Shown here: positions 8,911 to 18,825 of the stretch, one piece after another
How the letters are laid out: each line of letters opens with the position of its first letter
Position numbering within the stretch: the stretch's first letter is position 1
Made by a program: the position numbers and the translations under genes
DNA from: Rhizobium lusitanum
Lineage (GTDB): Bacteria; Pseudomonadota; Alphaproteobacteria; Rhizobiales; Rhizobiaceae
Direction: 5' to 3'
NCBI RefSeq assembly: GCF_014189535.1
Contig: NZ_CP050308.1
Coordinates: 3,771,001-3,835,000, forward strand
Length of the DNA stretch: 64,000 nucleotides
Notes under the pieces: model-generated
What the model was told of the DNA's origin: nothing
Seen by the model: only the letters and a program-made list of their open reading frames with translations
Databases searched by the model: none

Positions 8911-10701
8911 ATGCATCGTTATCGCAGCCACACATGCGCCGCCCTGCGCAAGTCCGACGTCGGTTCGACCGTCCGCATTTCCGGCTGGGTTCATCGCGTC
9001 CGAGATCATGGCGGCGTGCTCTTCATCGACCTGCGCGATCACTATGGCATCACCCAGGTCGTCGCCGATCCGGACTCGCCCGCTTTCAAGCTGGCCGAGA
9101 CCGTGCGCGGCGAATGGGTCATCCGCATCGACGGCCTGGTGAAGGCCCGCACGGAAGACACAGTCAACAAGACCATGCCGACCGGCGAGATCGAGCTTTA
9201 TGCGCAGGAGATCGAAGTCCTCTCCGCCGCCAAGGAGCTGCCGCTGCCGATCTTCGGCGAGCCGGACTATCCGGAAGAGGTACGCCTGAAGTACCGCTTC
9301 CTCGATCTGCGCCGCGACACGCTGCACAAGAACATCGTAAAGCGCACGCAGGTCATTTCCTCGATGCGCCGCCACATGGGCGAAGTGGGCTTCACCGAAT
9401 ATACGACGCCGATTCTGACAGCCTCATCGCCGGAAGGCGCGCGCGACTTTCTCGTGCCGAGCCGTATTCATCCCGGCACCTTCTATGCGCTGCCGCAGGC
9501 GCCGCAGCAGTACAAGCAGCTGTTGATGGTTGCCGGTTTCGACCGCTACTTCCAGATCGCGCCGTGCTTCCGCGATGAAGACCCGCGTGCCGACCGTCTG
9601 CCGGGCGAATTCTACCAGCTCGACCTCGAGATGAGCTTCGTGACCCAGGAAGATATCTGGAACACGATGGCACCGCTGATGACCAGCATCTTCGAGGAGT
9701 TTGCCGAGGGCAAGCCCGTCACCAAGGAATGGCCGCGCATTCCCTATGACGTCGCGATCCGCAAGTATGGCTCGGACAAGCCGGACCTGCGCAACCCGAT
9801 CGTCATGGAAGCCGTCACCGACCATTTCGCCGGCTCCGGCTTCAAGGTCTTCGCGAACATGATCGCGTCCAACCCGAAGGTCGAAGTCTGGGCGATCCCG
9901 GCCAAGACCGGCGGTTCGCGCGCATTCTGCGATCGCATGAACGCCTGGGCGCAGAGCCAGGGCCAGCCGGGTCTCGGCTACATCTTCTGGCGCAAGGAAG
10001 GCGAAAAGCTTGAGGGCGCCGGCCCGCTTGCCAAGAATATCGGCGAGGAGCGTACCGACGCGATCCGTACCCAGCTCGGTCTTGGCGATGGCGATGCCTG
10101 CTTCTTCGTGGCCGGCGATCCGGCCAAGTTCTACAAGTTTGCCGGTGAAGCGCGTAACCGCGCCGGCGACGAGCTGAACCTGATCGATCGCGACCGTTTC
10201 GAGCTTTGCTGGATCGTCGACTTCCCGTTCTTCGAATGGAGCGAGGAAGAGAAGAAGGTCGACTTCGCTCACAACCCGTTCTCGATGCCGCAGGGTGGCC
10301 TTGAGGCGCTGCAGAACCAGGATCCGCTGACGATCAAGGCGTACCAGTATGACGCCGTCTGCAACGGCTTCGAAATCGCCTCGGGCTCGATCCGTAATCA
10401 GTCGCCGGAAACCATGGTCGCCGCCTTCGAGAAGGTCGGTCTGAGCCAGGCGGATGTCGAGGAGCGCTTCGGCGGCCTCTACCGTGCCTTCCAGTACGGC
10501 GCGCCTCCGCATGGCGGCGCTGCCTTTGGTATCGATCGCATCATCATGCTGCTGGTCGGCGCCAAGAACCTGCGCGAGATCTCGCTGTTCCCGATGAACC
10601 AGCAGGCTCAGGACCTCTTGATGGGCGCTCCTTCGGTGGCGACGCCAACGCAGCTGCGCGAACTGGCGATCCGCCCGATTCCGCCGGCCAAGAAGGACTG
10701 A
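8911..10701 (+). CDS. aspS: Aspartyl-tRNA synthetase
   Basis: Charges tRNA-Asp (and, in many alphaproteobacteria, tRNA-Asn as a non-discriminating enzyme). The 596-residue protein begins [21 protein letters not shown] 8911 is preceded by CCAGGA and matches the family start, although the frame is open from 8824. The OB-fold anticodon domain is at 17-110 ([23 protein letters not shown] spans it in two parts). Class II motif 2 is seen as [15 protein letters not shown], the bacterial GAD insert lies in the middle, and motif 3 is [11 protein letters not shown] near the C-terminus. Whether the transamidation route is used cannot be judged here. Confidence 0.96.
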   Translation: MHRYRSHTCAALRKSDVGSTVRISGWVHRVRDHGGVLFIDLRDHYGITQVVADPDSPAFKLAETVRGEWVIRIDGLVKARTEDTVNKTMPTGEIELYAQEIEVLSAAKELPLPIFGEPDYPEEVRLKYRFLDLRRDTLHKNIVKRTQVISSMRRHMGEVGFTEYTTPILTASSPEGARDFLVPSRIHPGTFYALPQAPQQYKQLLMVAGFDRYFQIAPCFRDEDPRADRLPGEFYQLDLEMSFVTQEDIWNTMAPLMTSIFEEFAEGKPVTKEWPRIPYDVAIRKYGSDKPDLRNPIVMEAVTDHFAGSGFKVFANMIASNPKVEVWAIPAKTGGSRAFCDRMNAWAQSQGQPGLGYIFWRKEGEKLEGAGPLAKNIGEERTDAIRTQLGLGDGDACFFVAGDPAKFYKFAGEARNRAGDELNLIDRDRFELCWIVDFPFFEWSEEEKKVDFAHNPFSMPQGGLEALQNQDPLTIKAYQYDAVCNGFEIASGSIRNQSPETMVAAFEKVGLSQADVEERFGGLYRAFQYGAPPHGGAAFGIDRIIMLLVGAKNLREISLFPMNQQAQDLLMGAPSVATPTQLRELAIRPIPPAKKD

Positions 10702-10723
10702 GGCTCTCGCGAGCTTTGAACAT

Positions 10724-10756
10724 AAAAAACCCGGCGATCGAAATCGCCGGGTTTTT
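10724..10756. terminator. Bidirectional intrinsic terminator between aspS and serine hydrolase gene
   Basis: AAAAAACCCGGCGAT, CGAA loop, ATCGCCGGGTTTTTT: a perfect stem with A-run and T-run, placed between convergent genes. A copy differing at two positions lies at 12661-12693. Confidence 0.92.
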
Positions 10757-10775
10757 TATTGGTCTCGGAAGAGCC

Positions 10776-11924
10776 TTAGAGCCCTGCGTAGACCGCATTA
10801 TCGAGGTCGACGGTGAATTGTCCCCACATGCCTTCGAGTGCAGTGTTGGTGAGTGCCACCACGGTCAGGCCTTTCTGCGGATCGACGAACCAGTGATGGC
10901 CATAGACGCCGCCCCACTTCACAGTTCCGACGGAGAACGGAATACTTGCAGCGGTAGGGTCAGTGACGACGGACCAGCCGTAACCAAAGCCGACGCCCGG
11001 CATTAGCGGCTGCATATGCCCACCCGCCTGATCCGCCATCATGGTTTTGACCGTCTCGCCGGACAAGAACGACGCGCCGCCCTTGCGAACGGTTTCGAGA
11101 ATGGCGAGCACATCGTCCGCCGTTCCGGCCATGCCGGCGCCGCCGGAGTGGTAGGAGGCCGGATCGAATATTCGGTCCGGCACAAATCGAATGAAGCCAT
11201 CGAGTATGGGCGCCACGGCCTCGTCTCCCATCCGCTGTGGTTCCGGCGAACCGTTCATATAGGGAGCGGCGAGGCGGCTCCGGTCGCGCACGGAAAAGGC
11301 GGTATCGACAAGACCAAGCGGCCCTGTCACCAACTCCGCTATGACATTGTCGAGACTTTTGCCGGTTTCCTTTTCCAGGATGCCGCCAAGCACATCCATC
11401 GCCAGCGAGTATTGCCAGCCTTCTCCGGGGGCAAAGCGCAAGGGTGCGCTTGCGAGACGCCTCAGATTTTCGGCAAGCGAGAGGCCCGGTTCACCGAGCC
11501 CATCGGACACGCCGGCGCGGTGATAGGGGCCGCCTTCCTCCTCGGCGAATGTGTAGCCCAGTCCGGACGTATGCGTCAGCAGGTGTCGGATACGAATGAT
11601 CGCCTCGCTCCCATCTGGCAGGCGTGGCCGGAAATCCGGCAGCCATTTGGTGATCGGATCATCCAGGCCGATCCGGCCCTGTTCGACAAGCCGCATGGTG
11701 GCGATGGCGACGATCGGCTTGGTGACGGAGGCGAGGCGGAAGATCGCGTCCTCCCGCATGGCCACCTTATTCTCGCGATCCGCCAGGCCGGCGGCGCGGC
11801 GATAGATCTGTTCGCCATTTCTGGAGATCAGAACTACCGCTCCGACCAGTCGTTTATCCGCCAAGGCGGCAGCGATCGCAGCATCAATGCCTGCTGTAAG
11901 AGCGTTTTCAAGGGGAAGACTCAT
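10776..11924 (-). CDS. Serine hydrolase, class C beta-lactamase/EstB-like
   Basis: A 382-residue penicillin-binding-fold hydrolase, probably a cytoplasmic esterase because no signal peptide is visible. The nucleophile motif is SVTK (S66-K69) in IFRLASVTKPIV. The second motif is the Tyr of GWQYSLAMDVLGG, as in EstB esterases. The third is likely WGGVYGHHW near the C-terminus. The start at 11924 (MSLPLENALT) is preferred to the longer open frame because GAAGG lies just upstream and homologues begin here (family knowledge). It is divergent from a TetR gene 66 bp away, so that regulator probably controls it. Confidence 0.85.
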   Translation of the reverse strand: MSLPLENALTAGIDAAIAAALADKRLVGAVVLISRNGEQIYRRAAGLADRENKVAMREDAIFRLASVTKPIVAIATMRLVEQGRIGLDDPITKWLPDFRPRLPDGSEAIIRIRHLLTHTSGLGYTFAEEEGGPYHRAGVSDGLGEPGLSLAENLRRLASAPLRFAPGEGWQYSLAMDVLGGILEKETGKSLDNVIAELVTGPLGLVDTAFSVRDRSRLAAPYMNGSPEPQRMGDEAVAPILDGFIRFVPDRIFDPASYHSGGAGMAGTADDVLAILETVRKGGASFLSGETVKTMMADQAGGHMQPLMPGVGFGYGWSVVTDPTAASIPFSVGTVKWGGVYGHHWFVDPQKGLTVVALTNTALEGMWGQFTVDLDNAVYAGL

Positions 11925-11990
11925 GGGGAGAAACCTTCTATAATCACAATGACCGTTCCTGAATAAACCAGATCGCGGGATATTTCTAGA

Positions 11991-12653
11991 GTGACCACTG
12001 TGAAAAATAGCGAAGAAACTGAAAAATCCACTCATCGCAAGCGTGGCCGTCCGCCGGCCTTCGATCGCGAGACGGTTCTAGCGGCAGCGCGCGATACGTT
12101 CTGGAAGCATGGCTATGACGGCTCGTCCATCGCGGATCTGACCGCCGCCATGGGGATCACGCCGCAGAGCCTTTATGCAGCCTTCAGTTCGAAAGCCGAT
12201 CTTTACCGCGAAGCGCTGGAGCAATATCGGCGCATGCCGCGACCCGAGCCAGGCAATCCTTTGCAGGAAGCGGTGGACAGCGTCACCGCTTTCGATCGCT
12301 TTCTCCGGAATGCAGCCGGAATATTCACCGCGCCGGAACATCCCAAGGGCTGCATGATATCGACGGCCGTGCTGAACTGTGCGGAAGAGAATGAGCCGAT
12401 CGCCCATCATGTCGCGTCGATGCGCCTGCAGACGCTGGAGATATTCAAGGCACGGATCGAGCGTGGTATCGCGGAAGGCGACATGCGGCCTGATGCGAAT
12501 GCGCGGTCCCTGGCCCGCTTTCTCGGGGCGATCGTGCAGGGCATGTCCGTTCAGGCCCGAGATGGCGCGACCAGGGAGGAATTACTAGAGATCATCGCTC
12601 ATGCCCGAAGCGAGTTGATGCGGCACCGGCTTGAGCCGGTTGCGGTGAAATGA
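11991..12653 (+). CDS. TetR/AcrR family transcriptional regulator
   Basis: A 220-residue repressor-type protein starting at GTG. A basic tail (RKRGRPPAF) is followed by the TetR helix-turn-helix at ~30-65 (VLAAARDTFWKHGYDGSSI...GITPQSLYAAFSSKADLY). The C-terminal ligand domain has the AcrR-type CMISTAVLNCAEE segment. It is divergent from the serine hydrolase gene with only 66 bp between the starts, which fits autoregulation and control of that gene; no clear operator palindrome was found in the gap. The effector is unknown. Confidence 0.9.
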   Translation: MTTVKNSEETEKSTHRKRGRPPAFDRETVLAAARDTFWKHGYDGSSIADLTAAMGITPQSLYAAFSSKADLYREALEQYRRMPRPEPGNPLQEAVDSVTAFDRFLRNAAGIFTAPEHPKGCMISTAVLNCAEENEPIAHHVASMRLQTLEIFKARIERGIAEGDMRPDANARSLARFLGAIVQGMSVQARDGATREELLEIIAHARSELMRHRLEPVAVK

Positions 12654-12660
12654 ACCCATG

Positions 12661-12693
12661 AAAAAACCCGGCAATCGAAATCGCCGGGTTCTT
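12661..12693. terminator. Bidirectional terminator, near copy of the one at 10724
   Basis: AAAAAACCCGGC-AAT, CGAA, AT-C-GCCGGGTTCTTT between TetR (+) and the secreted protein gene (-). It matches the 10724-10756 terminator at all but two positions, including the CGAA loop and the flanking TATT. Confidence 0.88.
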
Positions 12694-12716
12694 TATTGTC
12701 AGGATCGAAGGTCCGA

Positions 12717-13904
12717 TCAATCGTTGGCCGAAACCTTGAGGCCGATGACGTTCGGGATCGACTGCGGAGCACCCATGGCGGCGCCGATGATCATCGGCAG
12801 CGGCACCGGCTTGTCCGGGGATGCATTGATGGTCAGGCTCTTCGGATTGTCGAGATAGGTGCTGACGGCGGTGGAGACGGCGTTCTGCAGTTCCGGAACA
12901 TTGAGCTGCGCCATCATCATCGGCGTCATCGCCTTCAGCGTGTCGGCCAGCTGCTTGCCGGTAACGCCCTGCTGCTTGCCGGCGAATTCCAGCGCGCGCG
13001 CGGTGATCGAAGAGTCGTCGAAGCGGATCTGGGCGCTGTTGAAGGTCAACTGCTGCAGAAGGCCGAGCATAGCGAGGCCGGCGGATTGCTGCGCGTCCTG
13101 CTGGTTCGGGTTGGAACGGACGGTCTTGAGCGCTTCCTGCAGCGACTTGGCGAAGGCAGGCGTGTAGCCGGAAAGGCTGAGCGCAATGTTCAGCTTGCCG
13201 ATATCCTTGAAGTCGAAGGAGTATTCGGTGATGTCGATCTTGCCGGGAGCAAGCTCCCAGCCGCCCTTCATGGCGATGGTGCCGTTCAACTGCTTCAGGT
13301 TCAGCTGCTCGATGGCCAGCTTGCTCTGCGGGTCATCGACCTTGCTCAGGTCGGCCGTGATGCCATTGACCTTGACATCGAAATCGAGGCCGGAATTGTC
13401 GGCGCGCTTGGTCATCGTGGCGTCGGCGTTGGAGATCGCGAAGACCTGTGTGCCGTCCTTGGTGGCGGAGATCGCACCTGCATGCGCGCTCTTGTAGAAG
13501 AGCAGGGAGTCGAGGTCGCCCTTTGTCGTGTCGGCCGGGATTTCGACACCGTTCAGCGTGAGGTCGGCGGCGGTGATGGCCACGCCATCCTTGTTCAAGT
13601 CCACGTTGGGAAAGGCCACCTGATCGATCGTGTAGCCACCGCCTGCTTCTGCGACGCCGGAGAAGGTGATGTCGCCTAGCTTCGCGCCGTCGGGCGTGCC
13701 GGCTGCCTTGAAGCTTGCGCCTTTCAACGTCACCGTCGTGCCGCTGACATCGACACTCTCAGCAGCGATCGAACCGCCTTGCTGGGAATAGGCGTCATTG
13801 ATCTTTTTCAGCAGGTCGTTACCGTCGAGCGCAAAGGCGGAGCTGGCGAAAGACAGGATGACGGCGCTGGACAGCATCAGCCGTGTTGTCCGATAGAAAG
13901 TCAT
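12717..13904 (-). CDS. Conserved secreted protein of unknown function
   Basis: A 395-residue protein with a Sec signal peptide (LMLSSAVILSFASSAFA, cleavage before LDG). No catalytic motif is recognised. The mature part is rich in beta-strand-like alternation with repeated Asp/Asn/Thr/Val (for example SVDVSGTTVTLKGASF and VAITAADLTLNGVEIP), as in proteins with DUF945- or AsmA-like beta architecture, but this resemblance is weak. It is a single-gene unit between the TetR gene and parC. Probably a periplasmic protein restricted to Rhizobiales. Confidence 0.7.
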   Translation of the reverse strand: MTFYRTTRLMLSSAVILSFASSAFALDGNDLLKKINDAYSQQGGSIAAESVDVSGTTVTLKGASFKAAGTPDGAKLGDITFSGVAEAGGGYTIDQVAFPNVDLNKDGVAITAADLTLNGVEIPADTTKGDLDSLLFYKSAHAGAISATKDGTQVFAISNADATMTKRADNSGLDFDVKVNGITADLSKVDDPQSKLAIEQLNLKQLNGTIAMKGGWELAPGKIDITEYSFDFKDIGKLNIALSLSGYTPAFAKSLQEALKTVRSNPNQQDAQQSAGLAMLGLLQQLTFNSAQIRFDDSSITARALEFAGKQQGVTGKQLADTLKAMTPMMMAQLNVPELQNAVSTAVSTYLDNPKSLTINASPDKPVPLPMIIGAAMGAPQSIPNVIGLKVSAND

Positions 13905-14132
13905 GGTAGCGTTTCCTCATTGAGCTGTTGTCGGCGGGCGTACAGATTCTGCGTGTACCGCGGCGATATATATTCACCTTTGGCTGAAATTCCAATGACA
14001 ATGGCGCCGGCAAACAGCCGCGCGGGAGTTGTATCCAACTTTACGCCAGATTGTGCTTGAACTGAGGCGTCATCCACAAGTGCTTTCCACTGATTTCTTG
14101 CCGGGAATCGGCATCTCCGCTAGTCAAGGGCC

Positions 14133-16391
14133 ATGGGAAAAAATCTTCTACCGCCTAGTGGCGGCGACGACGACAGCATCGTTCCGGTTGACCTGAAGGC
14201 CGCGCTCGAAGAGCGCTATCTGGCCTATGCTTTGTCGACGATCATGCACCGCGCACTTCCGGATGTTCGCGACGGCCTGAAGCCGGTTCATCGCCGCATT
14301 GTTTACGCAATGAGCGAGATGGGCCTGCGTCCTAACTCGGCCTTCCGCAAATGCGCCAAGATCGTCGGCGAAGTGATGGGTAACTATCACCCGCACGGCG
14401 ACCAGTCGATCTACGATGCGCTGGCCCGCCTGGCGCAGGATTTCTCGCAGCGTTACACGCTGGTCAACGGCCAGGGCAATTTCGGCAATATCGACGGCGA
14501 TAGCCCGGCCGCGATGCGCTACACCGAATCCAAGATGACGGCAGTCTCCGAGCTGCTGCTCGAAGGCATCGATCAGGATGTCGTGGACTTCCGCGATACC
14601 TACGACGAGTCGAATTCCGAACCGGTCGTTCTGCCGGGCGCCTTCCCGAACCTGCTCGCCAACGGCTCCTCCGGCATCGCTGTGGGCATGGCGACCTCCA
14701 TCCCGTCGCATAACGCCCACGAACTCTGCGATGCCGCACTGCATCTGATCAAGGATCGCGAGGCCACCGTTGAGACGCTGGTGCAGCTCTATATTCCCGG
14801 TCCGGACTTCCCGACCGGCGGCATCATCATCGACGATCGCCAGAGCATCATCGAGGCCTACAAGACAGGCCGCGGAGGATTTCGCGTCCGCGCCAAATGG
14901 GAAATCGAGGATCTCGGTCGTGGTGGCTACCAGATCGTCGTCACGGAAATTCCGTTCCAGGTGCAGAAGTCGCGGCTGATCGAGAAGATCGCCGAGCTGC
15001 TTCTGGCGCGCAGGCTGCCGCTGCTCGAGGACATTCGCGATGAATCCGCCGAGGACATCCGCGTCGTCCTGATCCCGAAGAGTCGCACCGTCGATGCGAC
15101 GATCCTGATGGAGTCGATGTTCAAGCTGTCGGAGCTGGAAAGCCGCTTCCCGCTCAACATGAACGTCCTCTCCATGGGCCGCATCCCGAAGGTCATGGCG
15201 CTGAACGAGGTGCTGAAGGAGTGGCTCGACCATCGCCGTGAAGTCCTGCAGCGCCGTTCGCGCTTCCGGCTCGCGGCCATCGAGAAACGGCTGGAAATTC
15301 TCGGCGGCTTCCTGATCGCCTACCTCAACATCGACGAGGTCATCGCCATCATCCGCGAGGAGGATGAGCCGAAGCCTGTGATGATGGAGCGGTTCGGGCT
15401 CACGGACAATCAGGTCGAAGCGATCCTCAACATGCGGCTGCGTTCTTTGCGCAGGCTCGAGGAATTCGAAATCCGCAAGGAATTCGATGGCCTCAGCAAG
15501 GAAAAGGCCGAGATCGAGGTATTGCTCGCCTCCGACGAAAAGCAGTGGCAGACGGTCGCCTGGGAAATCGGCGAGGTGAAGAAGAAGTTTGCCAAGGCGA
15601 CCGAGATCGGCCGCCGCCGCACGCAATTCGCCGAAGCGCCAGAGGCCGATGACGCGGCGCTCCAGCAGGCGATGATCGAGAAGGAACCGATCACTGTCGT
15701 CGTTTCGGAAAAAGGCTGGATTCGTGCCCTGAAGGGCCACATCTCCGAGACCTCGACGCTCACCTTCAAGGAGGGCGACGCGCTGAAGGTGGCCTTCCCG
15801 GCGCAGACGACCGACAAGATCCTGATCATCACCACCGGCGGCAAGGCCTATACGCTCGGCGGCGACAAGCTGCCCGGCGGGCGCGGTCACGGCGAGCCCC
15901 TGCGCATCATGGTCGACATGGAGAACGACCAGGATGTGTTGACCGCCTTCGTCCACGATCCGCAGCGCAAGCAACTCGTGGCTTCCACTGCCGGCAACGG
16001 CTTTATCGTGCTGGAAACGGAATTGGTCGCCAATACCCGCAAGGGCAAGCAGATCATGAACCTGACGACGCCGGACGAGACGAAACTACTCGTGCCCGTG
16101 TCTGGCGATCATGTTGCCGTCGTCGGCGAGAACCGCAAGCTGGTGGTTTTCCCGTTGACGCAGATTCCGGAAATGTCGCGCGGCAAGGGCGTCCGTTTGC
16201 AGCGCTACAAGGACGGCGGTGTCTCGGATATCAAGTGCTTCGCTATCGCTGACGGACTGACCTGGGAAGACAGCGCCGGCCGCACGTTCACCAAGACGAA
16301 GGACGAGCTGGCCGAATGGCTGGGCGATCGTTCTGCCGCAGGCCGCGCCGTGCCGAAGGGCTTCCCCAGAACCGGCAGGTTTTCGGGGTGA
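14133..16391 (+). CDS. parC: DNA topoisomerase IV subunit A
   Basis: The breakage-reunion subunit that decatenates sister chromosomes together with ParE. It has 752 residues, the ParC length, and lacks the GyrA box and the full GyrA C-terminal propeller, which supports ParC. Catalytic Tyr130 is in MRYTESKM, and the winged-helix region carries [14 protein letters not shown]. At the main quinolone-resistance position (Ser80 in E. coli ParC) this protein has Gln91, and E84 corresponds to Asp95. The C-terminal blades ([28 protein letters not shown]) form the degenerate propeller. Confidence 0.95.
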   Translation: MGKNLLPPSGGDDDSIVPVDLKAALEERYLAYALSTIMHRALPDVRDGLKPVHRRIVYAMSEMGLRPNSAFRKCAKIVGEVMGNYHPHGDQSIYDALARLAQDFSQRYTLVNGQGNFGNIDGDSPAAMRYTESKMTAVSELLLEGIDQDVVDFRDTYDESNSEPVVLPGAFPNLLANGSSGIAVGMATSIPSHNAHELCDAALHLIKDREATVETLVQLYIPGPDFPTGGIIIDDRQSIIEAYKTGRGGFRVRAKWEIEDLGRGGYQIVVTEIPFQVQKSRLIEKIAELLLARRLPLLEDIRDESAEDIRVVLIPKSRTVDATILMESMFKLSELESRFPLNMNVLSMGRIPKVMALNEVLKEWLDHRREVLQRRSRFRLAAIEKRLEILGGFLIAYLNIDEVIAIIREEDEPKPVMMERFGLTDNQVEAILNMRLRSLRRLEEFEIRKEFDGLSKEKAEIEVLLASDEKQWQTVAWEIGEVKKKFAKATEIGRRRTQFAEAPEADDAALQQAMIEKEPITVVVSEKGWIRALKGHISETSTLTFKEGDALKVAFPAQTTDKILIITTGGKAYTLGGDKLPGGRGHGEPLRIMVDMENDQDVLTAFVHDPQRKQLVASTAGNGFIVLETELVANTRKGKQIMNLTTPDETKLLVPVSGDHVAVVGENRKLVVFPLTQIPEMSRGKGVRLQRYKDGGVSDIKCFAIADGLTWEDSAGRTFTKTKDELAEWLGDRSAAGRAVPKGFPRTGRFSG

Positions 16392-16412
16392 GGAATGGTC
16401 GGCGTAGTTGAT

Positions 16413-16435
16413 GAAACGCCCCGTTGGGGCGTTTC
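16413..16435. terminator. Perfect hairpin between convergent parC and toxin gene
   Basis: GAAACGCCCC, GTT loop, GGGGCGTTTC: a perfect 10-bp stem between the two 3' ends. A/T-richer outer bases serve either strand, but there is no long T-run. Confidence 0.65.
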
Positions 16436-16495
16436 AAGCGACGAATGCCCTGAGCCCAAGCTAAGCGGGCCGGGTGTGTGCGGCAGGGGTAATCG

Positions 16496-16888
16496 TTAGT
16501 CGCTTAGCGGAACGGAGAAATCTCTGAGAAAGTGGGTCGCGCCTGCCTCATCGATTTCTCCAGCTGCGACGCCCAATACGAAGGCGATAATCATTCCATC
16601 GTCCGTGTCGATCAGATAGCCGTTGATGTAGAGAAACGTAAAGGCCGCCAGATAGCCCGTTCTTTTATCTTCATCTGAAAAAGGATGGTTCCGAACGAGG
16701 CCATACAGATAGGCCGCCGCAAGAGCGAATAGATCATTTTCGCCATATGCAGCTTTGTTTAGTGGACGTGCGATAGCAGCTTCCAGCGCGTTTTCATCTT
16801 TGAGGCCCGCTAATCCGCCATGCTCCGCAAGCTGTTCGTGATGCATGATCTCGATGGCTTCGCGCGTCAGCCACTTGTATCCGCTCAT
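16496..16888 (-). CDS. Doc-type Fic toxin of a toxin-antitoxin pair
   Basis: A 130-residue death-on-curing (Doc) family protein, whose characterised member phosphorylates EF-Tu. The Fic motif is HPFSDEDKRTGYLA with catalytic His68 and K75-R76. The canonical form is HxFx(D/N)xNKR; here the Asn before KR is Asp74, which may alter activity. The rest of the family is present: the N-terminal helices with HHEQLAEHGG and the C-terminal NGYLIDTDDG. The start overlaps the last 4 nt of the antitoxin gene, so the two are translationally coupled with the antitoxin first. Confidence 0.9.
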   Translation of the reverse strand: MSGYKWLTREAIEIMHHEQLAEHGGLAGLKDENALEAAIARPLNKAAYGENDLFALAAAYLYGLVRNHPFSDEDKRTGYLAAFTFLYINGYLIDTDDGMIIAFVLGVAAGEIDEAGATHFLRDFSVPLSD

Positions 16889-17106
16889 TTTGCGAGCTCG
16901 CGCAGCGCGGCGCGATATTTTTGCATCCCGAGCCTTGCCGCCCGCAATTGTTCAGCAAGGTCAGCGCGCTCTGGAACCAGCTCGATGGTGCCATTCACTT
17001 CACGTATTTCCAGAGCATCACCGCTTTTCAAGCCGAGTCTTTGAAGAACTTCCTTCGGAATGATCACGCCTTCGGAATTGCCGATCTTGCGGATGACGAT
17101 GTTCAT
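16885..17106 (-). CDS. AbrB/MazE-type antitoxin
   Basis: A 73-residue protein with an N-terminal SpoVT/AbrB swapped-hairpin DNA-binding domain (VIRKIGNSEGVIIPKEVLQRL, in parts) and an acidic-to-basic helical tail (PERADLAEQLRAARLGM) that probably wraps the Doc toxin. It is the first gene of the pair. The palindrome 11 nt upstream (17117-17147) is a likely autoregulatory operator. Confidence 0.9.
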   Translation of the reverse strand: MNIVIRKIGNSEGVIIPKEVLQRLGLKSGDALEIREVNGTIELVPERADLAEQLRAARLGMQKYRAALRELAK

Positions 17107-17116
17107 GCCCGATACT

Positions 17117-17147
17117 CCTAGTGTAATAACAAAGTTATAACACTAGG
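17117..17147. promoter_or_regulatory. Palindromic operator of the AbrB/Doc operon
   Basis: CCTAGTGTAATAAC, AAA, GTTATAACACTAGG: 14-bp arms with one mismatch around a 3-nt centre, located just upstream of the antitoxin start and much more AT-rich than its surroundings. This is the expected position for binding of the AbrB antitoxin or toxin-antitoxin complex and probably overlaps the promoter. Confidence 0.8.
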
Positions 17148-17166
17148 AAACCGCCGGCGCAACGCC

Positions 17167-18048
17167 TCACCCCGCCGCCACCGCTCTTGCCTTCACCCGC
17201 GCCTGCCACAGCGAATGCGCCGCTAGCGCCACGACCAACACCAGTCCGCCCGCCAGCGTCATGTTGCTTGGCGCTTCGGCGAAGATCAGCCAGACCCAGA
17301 TCGGCGCGAGGATCGTTTCCAGCAGATAGAACATCGCCACTTCCGGCGCCGAGAGGAAGCGTGTACCGGTCGCGAGGCACCAGAAGGCCAGCGGCATCAG
17401 AATCCCGCCATCGAGCAGGATCCAGCCGGGATGATCGATGCTGAGGCCTGAGGGAATGATGTGATAGAGGCCGACCGCGGCTGGGATAACGGCGGAGAGC
17501 AGCGAGGCAAAGCCCATGTCCCGACGGGAGGCGCGGCCGATGGTAATGGCGCAGGCGATGGCGAAAGACGCGAAAATCGCGAGTGCGTCGCCGAGGACAT
17601 GGCCGCTCTCCATGCCATCCCGCACGATCAGCCCGACGCCGAAGATCATGGCGATCATGGTGACAATCGTGGAAAGGGCGGGGCGCTCCTTGAGGAAGAT
17701 CCAGGAGAGGAGCGCGGCGAACATCGGGTTGAGGGCGATGATGAAGACGACATTGGCCGCCGTGGTGTAATAGACGGCAAGCACAAAGGCGATCGTCGTC
17801 AGGCCGTAGAGCAGGGCGACGGGAAGTCCGGCCCAGCCCGGCAGGACGCTACGCAGGGAGCCGGTGAGGCGGCGGATGACGACAAGCGCGAGAAGCGACA
17901 CGATGACGGTCGCAACACTACGCGCCGACAGCACCGACCAGGCGTCGCCGCTCGAAAGTCGGATCAACGGAATATCCACCGACAGCGCGAGGCCCCCGAT
18001 AGCGCTCAGCAGCAGGCCCTTCCTGTGATCGGAGAGATGGGAGACCAT
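17167..18048 (-). CDS. DMT-superfamily (EamA) transporter
   Basis: A 293-residue inner-membrane protein with about ten hydrophobic segments in two EamA repeats (repeat 1 to ~140, repeat 2 from ~150). The repeat ends LNPMFAALLSWIFLKERPA and LLETILAPIWVWLIFAEAP are typical. Substrate unknown; the family exports amino acids, metabolites or drugs. Its start codon follows directly after the bpt stop codon (0 nt spacing), so the two are probably cotranscribed, perhaps only for layout reasons. Confidence 0.9.
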   Translation of the reverse strand: MVSHLSDHRKGLLLSAIGGLALSVDIPLIRLSSGDAWSVLSARSVATVIVSLLALVVIRRLTGSLRSVLPGWAGLPVALLYGLTTIAFVLAVYYTTAANVVFIIALNPMFAALLSWIFLKERPALSTIVTMIAMIFGVGLIVRDGMESGHVLGDALAIFASFAIACAITIGRASRRDMGFASLLSAVIPAAVGLYHIIPSGLSIDHPGWILLDGGILMPLAFWCLATGTRFLSAPEVAMFYLLETILAPIWVWLIFAEAPSNMTLAGGLVLVVALAAHSLWQARVKARAVAAG

Positions 18049-18825
18049 TCAGCGGGGGTGATCTTCGCCGGTATCCGCGGGATCGAAGCGCTCCCAGCCG
18101 CGGGCCGTCAGATGCTCCTGCGGCTGGAACCGCGTCTTGTAGTCCATCTTGCGCGAGCCCTTGACCCAATAGCCGAGATAGACGTGCGGCAGGCCGAGCG
18201 CCTTGGTCCGCCTGATATGATCGAGGATCATGAAGGTCCCGAGCGAGCGATCCTGTTGATCGGGATTGAAATAGGAATAGACCATCGATAGCCCGTCGCT
18301 CATCACGTCGGTGAGGGCTGCTGCCAGCAGCTCGCCTTTCGGCCTTTGCTCCAGTCCCGAGCCTTCCTCGCGCCGGCGATATTCGATGATGCGGGTGTTG
18401 ACGTGGGTGTCCTCGACCATGATCGCATAGTCGAGTACGGTCATGTCGGACATGCCGCCCTGTTGATGGCGATAATCGAGATAACGGCGGAAGAGGGAAT
18501 ATTGCTCGCTGGACGGCTGGGCCGGAAATTCGGTGGCGATGATGTCGCTGTTTGTCGACTGCACGCGTTTCATCGAGCGGGTGGGCTCGAATTCCTGGGC
18601 GAGAATGCGGACGGAGATGCAGGCGCGGCAGGCTTCGCAGGCAGGACGGTAGGCGATGTTCTGCGAACGGCGGAAGCCGCCCTGGGTCAGAATATCGTTC
18701 ATCTCCGCCGCGCGTGGGCCGACGAGATGGGTGAAGACCTTGCGCTCCATCTCACGCGGCAGGTACGGGCAGGCTGCCGGTGCCGTCAGATAAAACTGCG
18801 GAGATGGCGTCGACTGCGTATTCAT
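18049..18825 (-). CDS. bpt: Aspartate/glutamate leucyltransferase (arginyltransferase family)
   Basis: Transfers Leu from leucyl-tRNA to N-terminal Asp or Glu of proteins, marking them for ClpAP degradation through the N-end rule. The 258-residue protein shows the family N-terminal Cys cluster ([16 protein letters not shown] near residues 57-72) and the C-terminal [19 protein letters not shown] block. Bacterial members of this ATE-related family are of the Bpt type by length; an Arg-transferring (Ate) activity cannot be excluded from sequence alone. Confidence 0.92.
   Translation of the reverse strand: MNTQSTPSPQFYLTAPAACPYLPREMERKVFTHLVGPRAAEMNDILTQGGFRRSQNIAYRPACEACRACISVRILAQEFEPTRSMKRVQSTNSDIIATEFPAQPSSEQYSLFRRYLDYRHQQGGMSDMTVLDYAIMVEDTHVNTRIIEYRRREEGSGLEQRPKGELLAAALTDVMSDGLSMVYSYFNPDQQDRSLGTFMILDHIRRTKALGLPHVYLGYWVKGSRKMDYKTRFQPQEHLTARGWERFDPADTGEDHPR

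Noticed and set aside
14148..15974. A 608-codon open frame antisense to parC
   Set aside because: High-GC codon bias of parC leaves the opposite strand open. No ribosome-binding site or family resemblance was seen. The same reasoning removes long antisense frames over aspS (9424-10512), glyA (25229-26959) and ribD (26941-28083).
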